In this document: piece after piece, positions 1 through 11,312 of the stretch | How positions within the stretch are numbered: the first letter of the stretch is position 1 | Layout: every line of letters starts with the position of its first letter | Assembly (NCBI GenBank): GCA_016647705.1 | Contig: CM028328.1 | Coordinates: forward strand, 5,667,311 to 5,731,310 | From: Eucommia ulmoides | Taxonomy: Eukaryota > Streptophyta > Magnoliopsida > Garryales > Eucommiaceae | Length of the DNA stretch: 64,000 nucleotides | Direction: 5' to 3' | Position numbers and translations under genes: made by a program | Notes under the pieces: model-generated | The model's database searches: none | What the model was told of the DNA's origin: nothing | What the model saw: only the letters and a program-made list of their open reading frames with translations

Positions 1-67
1 ACTCCTTTCCGGCGCCGGCGCCGGCGCCGGAACTATCAACGGCGGCTGCTCTTTCTCTCGGAGCCAT
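1..67 (-). CDS. N-terminal fragment of a possible ERF (AP2/ERF group VIII-like) protein, cut by window edge
   Basis: Read on the minus strand, an ATG at 67-65 opens a frame that runs off the left edge. It gives about 22 residues beginning MAPRERAAAVD, followed by a Gly/Ala run (GAGAGAG) and ending in GKE. The Gly/Ala run comes from the GCCGGC repeats at 10-29. Group VIII ERF repressors often begin with a short basic, Ala/Gly-rich leader ending in GKE just before the AP2 domain, so that family is my best guess. The AP2 domain itself lies outside the window. A TATA box at the expected distance and a CT-rich leader support a genuine gene start. Another protein with a low-complexity N-terminus is possible. 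Confidence 0.4.
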   Translation of the reverse strand, partial: MAPRERAAAVDSSGAGAGAGKE

Positions 68-330
68 CTTATGTTTCTCTCTCTCTCTTTTGTCTGTATA
101 TTTTTTGACATCGAAGTAAAGGAAAATGGAGGCTTTTTATAGAAGGTTGGTGGGGGGCAGACCAATTAAAGCGCGATTGAATCACGCGCTGTAAAGAGCG
201 TGAGCGCATTTGATGGAGGGGGGAGAAATATGGCTCCTCTTCCGGGGGGCTAGGGTTCAAGTTTTACTAACCACTTAAAACTGTCCACGTCATCATCATA
301 TCCAGCGGTTTTTAAAGATGGTAACATAAT
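68..330 (-). promoter_or_regulatory. 5' leader and core promoter of the edge gene
   Basis: On the minus strand, TATAAAAA lies at 141-134, about 67 bases before the ATG, so transcription probably starts near 105-110. The leader between them holds a GA repeat (minus strand) at 76-89. Further up, TGACGTGG (minus strand, 291-284) is a bZIP-type ACGT core. These are motif readings only; expression is not known. Confidence 0.45.
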
Positions 331-743
331 TTATTCCACTCCTATTAATTACTATTAGTATTTTTTCCTTTAATGGGGCATCTAATTTTTTTCTTTGTAA
401 ATCATTTTATTATTTTTTATTTTATATATTAATAATTTTTTTATTTTTATTTTTTTAAATAAGAACTAATAAACCATTAATGAACTCACCATAACGGTTT
501 TTATGGCTTATAATAAAAACGAACATATATTTTTTGACATATTTTTATTGAGACGAACAACTGTGGTTCAAAAAAATTAGTTGAAAGCGGTTAAATTTTT
601 TATAGACAATTTATTTAATATCTTGATAATATTGTGATGCTTATGTAAAATTTTAATGGATTTTAAATTATTTTTTTAAAATATATATGCACAACTGTGA
701 AAATTTTAAAAAATTAAAGGAGGATTTCAGTATTCCTAAACTC
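331..743. other. AT-rich intergenic DNA
   Basis: Very AT-rich sequence with long T and A runs. I see no open frame, RNA gene or repeat boundary in it. It may include distal promoter sequence of the edge gene. Confidence 0.5.
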
Positions 744-746
744 TTA

Positions 747-1525
747 GGTTGCGTTTAAGTAAGGGATTTGATAAATTCAAGAGACTTGTGAAATGAAGGG
801 ATTTCACAAATCCGTTATTTGGATAATTGTTCGAAGTGAAGTATTTGGAATATATATATATATATATTGTTCTATTTTTTATCACTTCTGAAAAAAAAAA
901 TAAAAAAAAATCAATCAATCCAAGAACAAATCTGGCAATCTCCATCACCAGTGATTTCTGGCCATCGCCATCGCCAAAAACCAAACAAGAGCACACTCGC
1001 AATCGTCGTTGTTGTTGAAATCATTGTCATTGTCGGATGGAAATCGTCGCAACCGCCATCGAAATTGTCGGACGATTGACGACGAAGAGCAACGATCGAT
1101 GAAGACCGAAGCGGACAACAAAGCAGCAGAAGCAAAAGAAGAGGCAGAAGCAGACGACGAGCGAAGCAGAAGACAGAAGCAGACGACGAAGAACGAAAAA
1201 CGAAATTAAACCTAAAACGAATTTGAACCCTGAATAGGGTTCGATTTCGAAATCGAAATCGATTTCAAACTAACAGCAGAAGTAGAAGAAGAGGCAGAAG
1301 AACGAAGAAGAGACGAAGAAGAAGCAGAAGAACAAAGAACGGTGATGGAAGGATTTCACAAATTACACCTCTCCCAAATTTATTTCTAAATCCCTTCATT
1401 CACCCAAAAAAGAATTTCACAAATCCTTTCTCCTATTACCCAAACAAGAGATTTGCCAAAAATAGATTTCAAAATCCCCTAACCAATTGAAATCCCTCCT
1501 ACAAATTCTTCATCCAAACGCAACC
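747..1525. mobile_element. PIF/Harbinger (Tourist-like) MITE, 779 bp
   Basis: The left end begins GGTTGCGTTTAAGTAAGGG and the right end, inverted, begins GGTTGCGTTTGGATGAAG. Both are flanked by TTA (744-746 and 1526-1528), the three-base target duplication typical of PIF/Harbinger elements. The inner flanks are also inverted, for example the 'gatttcaca' and 'tgtgaaat' blocks near 800 and 1350-1420. The core (about 940-1330) is richer in G and C and holds short open frames with no recognisable domain. No transposase is present, so it is non-autonomous. Confidence 0.75.
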
Positions 1526-1559
1526 TTAATAGCTCTGCCACATGAGACGAATTACTTAA

Positions 1560-2530
1560 GAAACTAAAATAATTAGACAAAGACATTTTATAATTAAACA
1601 ACGATCACAATTAAAGTTTTCGATTTGTTACCATAACATAGTTCGATTGTCTTTTTTATTTTTTATTTTTTTTTTTAAATATAGTGAACTGAAAAAATAA
1701 TCAAGCTAAGAAATTTATTTGGAGTACTATAAAAAATATTATCAAATAAAAAAATACAAAAAAAAAGAAAAGGAAATGTTTATCTCCATATGCGGAATAG
1801 GTCCCATTTAATCTAACAGAACTTTAAATCAGGAACCAATCAGATGAATATAAAATGGATTGCGATAAAATCTTAAACTCCTCGATTTTGTATTTGTGTC
1901 ACGTTGTGGACAACTGTCTCAATATTAACTGTCAATTTAATTCAAAATTTTTCACCTAAGCATTAATAAAGAACACGACAAATCAAAATCAAAAGAGTTT
2001 ATTTTTTATAAATGTAATTTTATTGAAAAGGTTCGCAATTAAACACTTTAAAGCATAACTAAAATAATTTGACATAGACATTTTATAATTAAACAACGAT
2101 CACAATTAAAGGTTCGATTTGTTACCATAACATAGTTCGATTATTTTTAAAAAAAAATAAAAAATAAAAATCATGAATAGAAAAAATGATCAAATATGAA
2201 ATTTTATTGGGAGTACTACGGAAAATGTTTTCAAATAAAAGAAAATGCAAAAAAAATAAAAAAATATAGAGAATGTTGATCTTATACGTGGAATGAGTTT
2301 TACTTATCTGACTGAAGTTTTAACTTAAGAACCAATCAGACGGATATAAAATGGATTACAGTTAAACTCTGAGCTCCTCGATACTAGTATTTGTGTCGTG
2401 TTGTGGACATATGTGTCAGTATTAACTGTCACTTTAATTCATATTTTGAATTTATGCATTAATAAAGAACACGACAAATCAAGATCAAGAGAATTTATAT
2501 TTTATAAAAATCAGTCAATATTGTGGGATC
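1560..2530. repeat. Tandem duplication of a ~494-bp AT-rich unit
   Basis: Two adjacent copies start near 1560 and 2053. Matching landmarks recur with a constant offset of about 494: 'acaacgatcacaattaaag' (near 1598 and 2092), 'ttgttaccataacatagttc' (near 1626 and 2120) and 'aaagaacacgacaaatcaa' (near 1969 and 2464). The copies differ by scattered substitutions and small indels. No coding content is visible. Confidence 0.8.
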
Positions 2531-5508
2531 TGAAATTGTAAAATTTAAATATTTAATGTACGTTCATACAAAAATAAAAATAAAAAAAAAATTATCCACG
2601 TTCTGACATCATCAGATAGGGTAAGAGATTTTTTATCTATTTATTTATTTATTTTGACTAATGATATGATTATTAAGAAATTAAATTAAGAAACCTCACA
2701 TGTTTATTATTTTTAACCAAATAATTTAGTGTTATATTAAATGGATAAAAATAGTACAAGGCGGTCGGAAAAAACGCGTCTAAAAGCACCAAGTGTCCCT
2801 CCCTAAAAATGTGGTCCCCACGTGCTCGTGAGGTTCACGCTCCTCATTTGTGCACAACACGTGCGAGTGTAAATCGCGTGGCAGTGTGAAATATTCGGCG
2901 CGGTCAACGAGAGGTTTGACTGGATTAGGCCGCCGCCCTGCCGCCGGCGTGGCGTGCGTGCTGCCCAGAACTAACGTAATAATTTGTTTTCTCGTTTGTT
3001 GTTTCTTCTCCCTTTTTACTGATTTTGACACGTTCCACCCCTGAAGTTTTATTTAAATATCATATTGATCCTCACAATTTAAATTTAAACATATACCTTC
3101 AAGTTTCTTAATCATCCCATTCCAGTCAAAGTCATCATAATTATTATTATTATTTTAAATTAAAAACAACTAGTTATTATCCATCTGATTATTTTTAAAA
3201 GATTTTATTAGTAATTCTAAATTTTTCTTACTGTTATTCCCCGTCATCCCTACATACTTAGAAATAATACGGATAGTAGAAGGTCCTAATAATTATGTCA
3301 AATTAATAAAAACTTCCACTATCCGTTATTTTTAAGGGATTTTCATAAAACTTATATCACTTTTTTTTTTCTTACAAATTTGGTATAAAAGAGCGCACAC
3401 ATATACATTTCTAATTATTTTAGGCATGACAAGAAATGACAGAGAATAAAGCAATTAAAATTACCTATAAAGTCTCTTAAGAACAATAGGTGCATAATGA
3501 ATGGTTGTTTTTCGGTCAAAATTATAATAGTAACGATGACTTGAATTTTAATGGGATAATTAAAACATTTTAAGATATTAATGTCAGAATTAAAATTATG
3601 AGGACAACGTGATATTTTAGTTCTCTCTATTAGAGTTCGTGTAAGCACTAACATTCCAATTAGGATTAATTCGCCAACCACCATCCCCTCGTCATAGATC
3701 ACCAAATTTCGACCATCGAATTTCGCAAGTTCCCTAAACTCTGATCACTCGTTGTTGAAATTTTTTTAGTTACGTTCAATTGAATTTTAGTAACATATTT
3801 TTAATACATTTTCAGTTATTTTTTTGGTTATAATCAAAATTGTCGGTCATCAAAAAAATTACATTGAATGTAACTAAAAAATATATTAAAAAAATATCTA
3901 GAAATAAAATAAAAAATGTCACTAAATAAATATTAAAAAAAAAGTTACATGTAACTGAAAAAATACTAATTTAAAAAATAAACTAAATAATTACATGTAA
4001 CTGAAAAATATATTAACAAATAGTTAAATGTAACTAAAAAAATATCTGGTGGTCAGTAGCAGGACTTTAGTGACCGAAGGTTTGAGATCCGACAGTGGGC
4101 GATGGTGAGTGGGAATGGAAGGTGGTGCCGGCGACTGATGATACAAATCTTAATTGAAATTCAAAGCAAAACGTAATTAAGAGATTAATACTAAAATTAA
4201 AATTAAAATAAAAAAAAAATTATGAATTAAACTATCTAATTTGAACTATTTACAGATTCTCCAAGAGTAATTGGAATTGACGATTTTATTAATTTGGATT
4301 GAAGTGGGATGATTACAGATCTTCGGGGTTTTAGGTGTTTAAATAGAAAATTAACACCACAGTAAGATATGTTCAAACGTTAGGGGTGCTAAGTGTAAAA
4401 ACTCCTTTTCGTTATTATTTATAAGTAAGAAGTACGTGGGAGCGCGTCACGTGGTACGCGGATGGTGTCGGAACGCGCGGCGACTTGAAAGACTGACGTT
4501 CATACAAACGGCGGCTAAGACGGCTTAATCGGGCGCCGAAACCGCCGCCGTTACTTTTGGTTTCCCCATGGACGGATAAAAAAATGGTGACGCGCCGAGC
4601 CGTGGGTTTCGGATCAACACGAAGCCGACCATCTGAACCGCTCCTGACTTTAGTCTCAATCACAAAGTAGTTTGCCGTACGCCGTCCGTTGTTATGATTT
4701 GACACGTGTCTTGTCGAGAGATGTAAACGTGTTTGGTGTTGGTTTTAATGGTGGGCTGTCTAACTGGGCTTAACCTTTGGAGAGTGATGGCCGATGGGCT
4801 ACATGTGGGCCCAAAACACACACCAAAAAAATAAAATTTGGAGTAGATTATAAGTTTTTTTTTTTTTGATAATATAAATTATAAGAAATTTCAATTACTA
4901 ATTTGCCACTAGGGAAAAAAATTAATTTTACTTTTGTTCGAGCGAATTATTCCCGATCTCTTTTTCTTTGTGGCCACTGCCACATTGCAGATCCGTCAAT
5001 AATCCCGATCCACCTCACCGAAATAACCTTCTCTCTCTTGCAGCCACTACCAAATTGTTAATGGTGGTGGTCGTCTGGCCATATTTAGTAGACTTGGCCA
5101 TATCTAGTTTGGATCTGAGTCGAATTTGGCCAAATCTATCACGCCATAATTGCGTTGGCAAAACAAAGAACCCGATCTCAACTAAATCTGCCTACCATCA
5201 CGAGAGGGAAAAAACTTGATCTCCATCGAGGCAAAGAAACATCGAGTAACCAGAGGTTGACGCCAATCCCTTCCTCTTCTTCTTATTATTCTTTTCTCTC
5301 TCTCTCAAGATCTGAGACCTAGATCTTGTGGAGCCAATATGGTTTCCAAATTTTTTAATTATTATTATTTTTACAATGGCCAAAGTAATTTCGATTGTTT
5401 ACGATCTGAAAAAATCTGAGATCTAGAAATGTTATAAAGCTATTTTTTGGGGGGGATTGTTTAAATATTTATTGTTGTTTTACTGAAATTTCTTGTTCGT
5501 TTGTGTAA
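2531..5508. other. Intergenic DNA with two GC-richer islands
   Basis: No gene could be supported. 2760-3045 and 4430-4820 are clearly richer in G and C than their surroundings and carry ACGT-core motifs, including CACGTG in the 2760-2880 stretch, CACGTGG near 4448 and GACACGTGTC near 4701. Several GGGC(C/T) motifs lie at 4753-4811. They look promoter-like, but no frame with a recognised domain follows. 3030-3140 and 4260-4400 hold inverted-repeat-like blocks resembling fold-back MITE ends. The open frames at 2780-3031 and 4415-4705 match nothing I know. Confidence 0.45.
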
Positions 5509-5513
5509 TATAT

Positions 5514-6275
5514 TGTTGGTGTCAAGAATCGGTAAGTACTAGCAGTGTGGTTTGATTATGTGGCAGGTGGATCCTTCTGCTGAGGTGGAGTTGTTGAGTT
5601 GGAGTCGGAATTGGAAGTTCTTTGAGTCAACTGTATCTATCAACCTGGGGGACTGACTTGATGATGTCCAGAGTTATGCCCTTCAGGGAGTAATACTTGC
5701 ACAAGGTCTAGCTGTGATTTGTCTCGGCGAAACCCCTCTGACGTGAGAGTAAGAGCGTTTGAGCGTTACCTTGGGCTTGCAATGCCCCTGGTATATATAG
5801 GCTTTGGAAATAATTAGATTTATTTAATCGGGTCTAAATATGATTAATTAGGCAAAACCATGTGTTTAGCCGATAATCCGAAGCGTTTAAGAGCTAATAA
5901 CTAAGCTTGGGCTTTTGGGCCAATTTGGAAAGCCCGCGGGCCTCTGTCAGCCCTGTGGAGGTGGGCTGGTGGTGCAACTAGAAGGTCTATGGAGTTCAAG
6001 AGGAGAAACATATTAAAATGATGTGCCGGTTGAGACAAACGGCTAGATCCTTGAAGTTGGCCGTCCAGAGGCAAGGCACATAATTCTAGACAGCAACGTC
6101 CTACGGGGTACACTGCTTCTTCTTGGATGCAAAAAAGATTCTAGGGAAGGAGTCTTGGTTGGTATATGCTCCTGCGTGGTACCTTGGATTCCTGAATGTG
6201 TCCATGTTACGGTGATAGTGGACACGTGATTGGAGTCTTAGTGTTGATTCGGTGATGCCCAAAACACCCTCATCA
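5514..6275 (+). mobile_element. Solo LTR of an LTR retrotransposon
   Basis: The 762-bp block starts TGTTGGTGTCAAGAATC and ends CCCTCATCA, giving TG...CA termini. It is flanked by TATAT on both sides (5509-5513 and 6276-6280), a five-base target duplication. It is richer in G and C than its flanks and has a TATATATAG box near 5792-5801, consistent with a plus-strand LTR promoter. No primer-binding site or coding region adjoins it, so it is best read as a solo LTR. The AT-rich duplication is weak evidence by itself. A related but longer block lies at 25073-26998. Confidence 0.6.
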
Positions 6276-6280
6276 TATAT

Positions 6281-8730
6281 ATTGTTTTTTTTTTTTTTAA
6301 ATATTTGTTGTTGTCTTCAAATAGTTACCGTAATGTTTGTGTGTGATTTAAATTTTTTTTTTTTTTTTCAAATAAGAGGTTGATTTTGTTTTGTTTTTAA
6401 GTTTGTTCAAAAAATTATTATTATTTGATTTGAACTACATTTTTGTTGTTTGAATTTTTTTGATTATTTATTGTGATGGGTGGAGGTTGTGGTCATATTC
6501 AATATTTGTTGGGGTGGAGGTGATGATATTAATTTTTTATTATAGTAGTAATGCTAATAATGAATATTTGTTGCAGTGGCGGTGATGATATTAAATTTTT
6601 ACTATTGTGGAAGTACATATAATGAATTTTTGTTGTGATGGCAATTGTGGTAACAAATATTTGGTGTGGTGACTGTGATGATAATATTTATTGTGGTGGT
6701 GACAGAATAGTAAATAGTTTTTGTCGCGATTAATGTTTATTATTAAAAAATTAATTAAGGGATACTTTTATCATAAAAATAATATTTTTTTGGTGAGGTT
6801 TTCATAGAATGAAAAAGAAGGATGGATATACTTTAAAAGTAGTGGGTATTTTAATGGTTTTTTTTTTAATTGTTTAGGCATTTTTCAACTTTCTTTTTCC
6901 TCATTAAACCTGTTTTTGAAAAAGATTAATTTTTAAACCCTAACTTTAATTATCTTTCATTTGACTTACTCATCTGCTCAGTCGATGAAAGCTCTCCCTC
7001 AAGCCTCGAATGACCACCATCTATCGATTAAAGCTCTCTCTCAATCGCCGAACGACGAAAGGTCTCGATCCCATAGCTGACGAAAGCTCTCTCTCAATCG
7101 CGAACTACTGCCAACGACCGTCGTGAACCACCAGCATGCCTATTCAATTGCCATCGCCTATGCCGCCACGACCATTGCAGCCAAACGATTGCCGCCAACC
7201 ACTGCCGCTCTTGTTAGACGAAGATGATGAATATTCAACCGAATCGGAAGCCAACAATCCATCCTCGGTCGTTTGTTCAGATTTGGTGGATGCTAACCAC
7301 CGTCAGCACTCTCAATCTGTAGGGCTAATTAAGTCTTGGCAATTGACGATTGCGGTGGGTGATGACGGGGGACGATTGCGGCAGTGATTGATGGACGATG
7401 GCGGCAGTCGATTGACAGTCCTCAATCGTCTCTCATTTGACGACAGTGGTTGATTGACGATGACGTCGATGGTGGATGGTTGTCCTATTGATAATGGCGT
7501 TGATGGCAAACTTCTTTCTCGATCTTTCTTTCTCTTTCTCAGCCCGTGCTCGCAAGCCTTCCCCATCGCCGCCATGCTCCAGTCCCTCAAATCCGTCGGA
7601 GAACGAACATGGCGGCGTCGATAAACAGACGATGAAACGGTGGAGAAATTTTTCAGATTTGAAAATTTCCAATTTATGTAAATGTTTTTAGTGCTGTGAT
7701 TTATGTGAGGTTTTTGTTATATGTGAATATTCATATCATAGTGAATGTGTTTAGTGTTCACATTCAAGATCTATGAATATTCATATAATTTTTTGTTGAT
7801 TTATGTGGAATTTTTGTTGATTTATGCGTTCATATGAATATTCATATGAACGCATTTTTCTATGTGAATGTTCAGGCATCGTGTTCATGGAATTTTTGTT
7901 CAAGCAGTGGAGTGTTTTGTTGATTTTGTTTTTGGTATATAAATATTCATATGAATACATTTTTCTATGTGAATGTTCAGACAGTGTGTTCATGGAATTT
8001 TGTGTTTCTTTATTTCTAAATCTGAAAATTCCAGATTTGGAATTGTTTTGAATGTTCACGTTGATTTGTTCTCTTTCTTTCTCAGATCTTATTTAAATGT
8101 TCTCAGATTTGATTTCTCTCCATTTTTCAGATCTGAAAAATTCTAGATCAAACTTTATTTGAATTTATATCATTTTTTCCAAAAACATGAACATTCACAA
8201 ATCAACAAAAAATTATCCCAAAAATTGAAATTCATATTGTCAGAAAGAGGATTTTTTGTAGATTAATTTGATGTATTTTTCAAAAATTTCTACCAACTGT
8301 GAATTGCGTAAGATGTTTTCGGTGATTTGGTGGTTTTTTAAAAAGTGAACTCTCACATTTTTTAAAGTGGTTGACGGGAGATTTGCAGGATTACATAAAT
8401 TGTAAATATAGTAAAAATAAGGGGCAATGGCCAGGGATTACACTCTAAAAAGACTACGAGGACAAATAATTTAATGTAGACATTTGGAAGACCATTTTCT
8501 CAATACACTATCTTACAAGGACTAAATAATAAAATTTTCTATTTTAATTTTAATTCACATAATAATTTCTCAGTATATTTAGAATAGAATATAACTTAAA
8601 AACCTTAAATTAATTACAAGTATTTTATAAAAACAAGAAATATATAAACTTAATTAAATCATAAATAACTATTCAAATATATAAATTAATTCATTAAAAA
8701 AATAAAAATAAAAATCATAAATTAGGTGGT
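6281..8730. other. Intergenic repeat-like DNA, no supported gene
   Basis: 6480-6720 is a degenerate run of 'tggtggtgat...aatatttgttg' phrases. 6960-7640 is a GC-richer block of 'cgatgaaagctctc'-type phrases with several short overlapping open frames on both strands. None has a recognisable domain, and the composition matches transposon cores elsewhere in the window. 7700-8060 repeats 'catatgaatattcatatg' phrases, including a long perfect palindrome. 8400-8730 is AT-rich and ends in a MITE-like 'accaaacttgtcc' terminus. Confidence 0.45.
7824..7855. repeat. Perfect 32-bp palindrome
   Basis: The two 16-base halves are exact reverse complements (half-site atgcgttcatatgaat). The surrounding 7780-8060 repeats the inner phrase and the block 'ttctatgtgaatgttcag' twice (near 7857 and 7961), so the palindrome sits in a small duplicated, self-complementary patch. 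Confidence 0.85.
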
Positions 8731-8806
8731 ATAAACAACCAAACTTGTCCTAAGAAAGGAAATATATTAGTAGAATTAGAGTAATTTGTAAATGAGAAAA
8801 AACAAG
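8731..8806. repeat. Direct repeat, copy 1 (of PSMD5-like gene 3' flank)
   Basis: This 76-bp stretch ('ataaacaacc...gaaatatattagta...') recurs at 11184-11259 with few differences, about 2453 bp away. The second copy sits immediately downstream of the stop codon of the PSMD5-like gene. Confidence 0.75.
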
Positions 8807-8812
8807 GAAATT

Positions 8813-10400
8813 TATTATTTGGTCCTTAAAATTATAGAAGAAAATGGACCTCCAACTACTATTATAATGTTTTTAGTCTTCGAAGATTGCTTAGAAAATA
8901 GTTCTCTATTTTTTTATCATAATTTTTTCATAATTTACATAAAATGTCATTCTGTAAAACATAGCAAGATGTGAACATACATATTTTTATTTTTTTTATT
9001 TTTAAATATTTAATACATGTTTATAACTTATTGTACTGCTGTAAATGTACACAATTTTTACCAAAATACACTGATATGTACTTTCACCAAAATAACAAAA
9101 CACACCAAAATTAATATTCACCAAAACACATTGATATGAACATTTCACAAAACGCATCGACGTGTATTTTTACCAAAACACCAAAATAGACTGATATGAA
9201 CATTCACAAACACAAAAATATCAAGCACGAGCAATCACAATCAATGAACCAAACTCCACTAAAATCACAACCGCGACATCAAAATCAAACAATGAACATT
9301 TACCCAAAAACAAAACCGAATAATAAACATTGATAAAAAAAACAAGATTAACGAAAGATAAACCGACGTGAACGTTTCACTAAAACCACACGAATATTCA
9401 CAAAAATACAACCCTAAATGAAACATTCACAAATACAAAACGATAAAAAAAGAACAATCATAATCAATAAACCAAACTCTACCAAAATTACAACCGCGCA
9501 GCGAAATGATGATTTCCACCACCGTTTGAAATTTTTCAAATCTAAAAAAATCCAGATCGAATCCATCGGAAAATGCCATTTGATTCTCACCACCGTGGTC
9601 GGGAACTTTCTAGATCTGAAAAATGGAAAAAAGTGAATATTCACCAAACAACAACGAACCGTTGTGAACATTTACCATGGAGGTGATTGTTTTAGATTTG
9701 GAAAATTTTAGATTGAAAATTTCCAAATATGGGGTTGCGACAAAGACAAACTCGATTCGGCGAAAACGAAGACGAACGAACACACGACGTGGATGAATGA
9801 TTGAACGATTTCCAAATGTAAGACAACATGAAATTGCCATTATCGTTTGTCGTCGCCGACGAACTAGTCGCCTAGCCGATTCGGTGATTCTTCCAAATTT
9901 AGAAAATTTCAGATAAAAAAATATAGATCTCGGGTAGCGACAAAGACGAACTCGATTCGGCAAAAACGAAAAAGAATATGAACGAACGACGAAGACGAAC
10001 TGGTCACCCATGCCATTCGCCACCACCATTCACCATTATCGTCCATGGCCACCAAATCTCTATTTTTGCTAATATTTCACGTGTTTCTATTTATGGTTGA
10101 GAGAGAGAAAGGGGTCACGACGGCCGAAAGGGCTAGCGTTGAAATGTGTTAATTTAGATTAGGGTTTCTATATTTATAAGAGGGTATAAATGTTTGTTCA
10201 TTAATTTTGTTATTTGACAAAGGACTAAATAATAATTGAATGATTAAATAATAACTTTTTGTTTAAAAGGCTCGCTAAGGAAAGAGAACCCAACTCAGCA
10301 AGAATCGCCACGTGGGACCTGACCATACCAATTGTGAGTGTTAATCATTTTCCGACCCCAATAAAATTAATTTTATAAAAAAAAATCATAAATAAGATAA
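8813..10400. other. Intergenic DNA with degenerate internal repeats
   Basis: 9045-9230 and 9290-9420 repeat phrases such as 'accaaaacac..tgatatgaac' in a degenerate way. 9480-10060 is GC-richer, with 'gacgaacgaacgacg'-type phrases and open frames on the minus strand (9414-9671, 9610-10029) that show no known domain. The block has the look of a non-coding transposon core. Confidence 0.4.
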
Positions 10401-11172
10401 GGGTTAATTTCACTTAATACTCCTATGGTTAGACCAAATTTCACTTTACACCCATGTATTATTTTCGTCACCACTTAAACCTCATATGCTTAAGAATTAA
10501 GTGCAAAGATTAAAAATTTAACCAAACTAAGGGTAATTTTGTCATTTCACTTAAAAAATAAGGACAATTTCGTTATTTTATTCCCACTAATTCAATGAGA
10601 TCTATTTGCAAAAAAATTCAAAAACTTGAAGAGTCAAAATATTTTTTCTTACAAAATTCCCCCTCCCCCGGTCCGGAGTTCATCTTCCACTTCCCCCCTC
10701 CCCTGCTCCACTCCCCACAACTACCCCTCCATGCTTCATTTCTGGAGATAGTGATGGCAATGTCTCTCTCTATTCTCCCATCTCCTCTCTATCTCATACA
10801 TATATATGCAATATGGTGGTGGTGGTGGTGGTTGTGGTTGTGGTTTGGCATGGAGGGATTTTGGCGTGGTTGTAGTGCTGTGGCGTGGATGGTGGGCCAA
10901 GGGTATACTTTTGATCCCCTAAATTTTGGATTAGTATTAAAATATTTTTTATTAAAAATTTCAAAAGATATAAACGTTATTTAATATTAATTACTTGATT
11001 ATTTAATATTAATTACTTGATTTTTGTTGACTATTATTTGTTGATCGTTAATTAACAAAAACTTAACCATTGCACTTACGTCTTAAGCACAAAAAGTATA
11101 AATAATGACGAAAATAACATGAGTGTCAAATACAATTTAGTCTAACTACATGATGCAAAGTAAAATTAACCC
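10401..11172. mobile_element. Fold-back / TIR element, ~772 bp
   Basis: The left arm starts GGGTTAATTTCACTTAATAC and the right end, inverted, starts GGGTTAATTTTACTTTGCAT. The inverted similarity continues inward for roughly 120 bases through 'gacgaaaataac' and 'gcttaagac' blocks near 10460-10510 and 11080-11110. The centre (10640-10960) is a C/T- and G/T-rich low-complexity region with a GGT run at 10813-10832. No transposase is encoded. The superfamily is uncertain because the target duplication is unclear. Confidence 0.6.
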
Positions 11173-11183
11173 ATAAAGATAAC

Positions 11184-11259
11184 ATAAACAACCAAACATG
11201 TCCTCCGAGAGGAAATATATTAGTACAATTAGAGTAATTTGTACATGAGAAAAAACAAA
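11184..11259. repeat. Direct repeat, copy 2 (3' flank of PSMD5-like gene)
   Basis: Second copy of the 76-bp sequence at 8731-8806. It lies 54 bases beyond the stop codon of the minus-strand gene and so may belong to its 3' UTR. Confidence 0.75.
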
Positions 11260-11312
11260 AGGTGAGTTTATTTAAAAAAGAAAAAAGAAAAAACACTAAT
11301 GGCTTCGAGCAG

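Noticed and set aside
4415-4705. 96-codon minus-strand open frame in a GC-rich island with G-box-like motifs
   Set aside because: No known domain and no convincing splice partners. The motifs alone do not support a gene.
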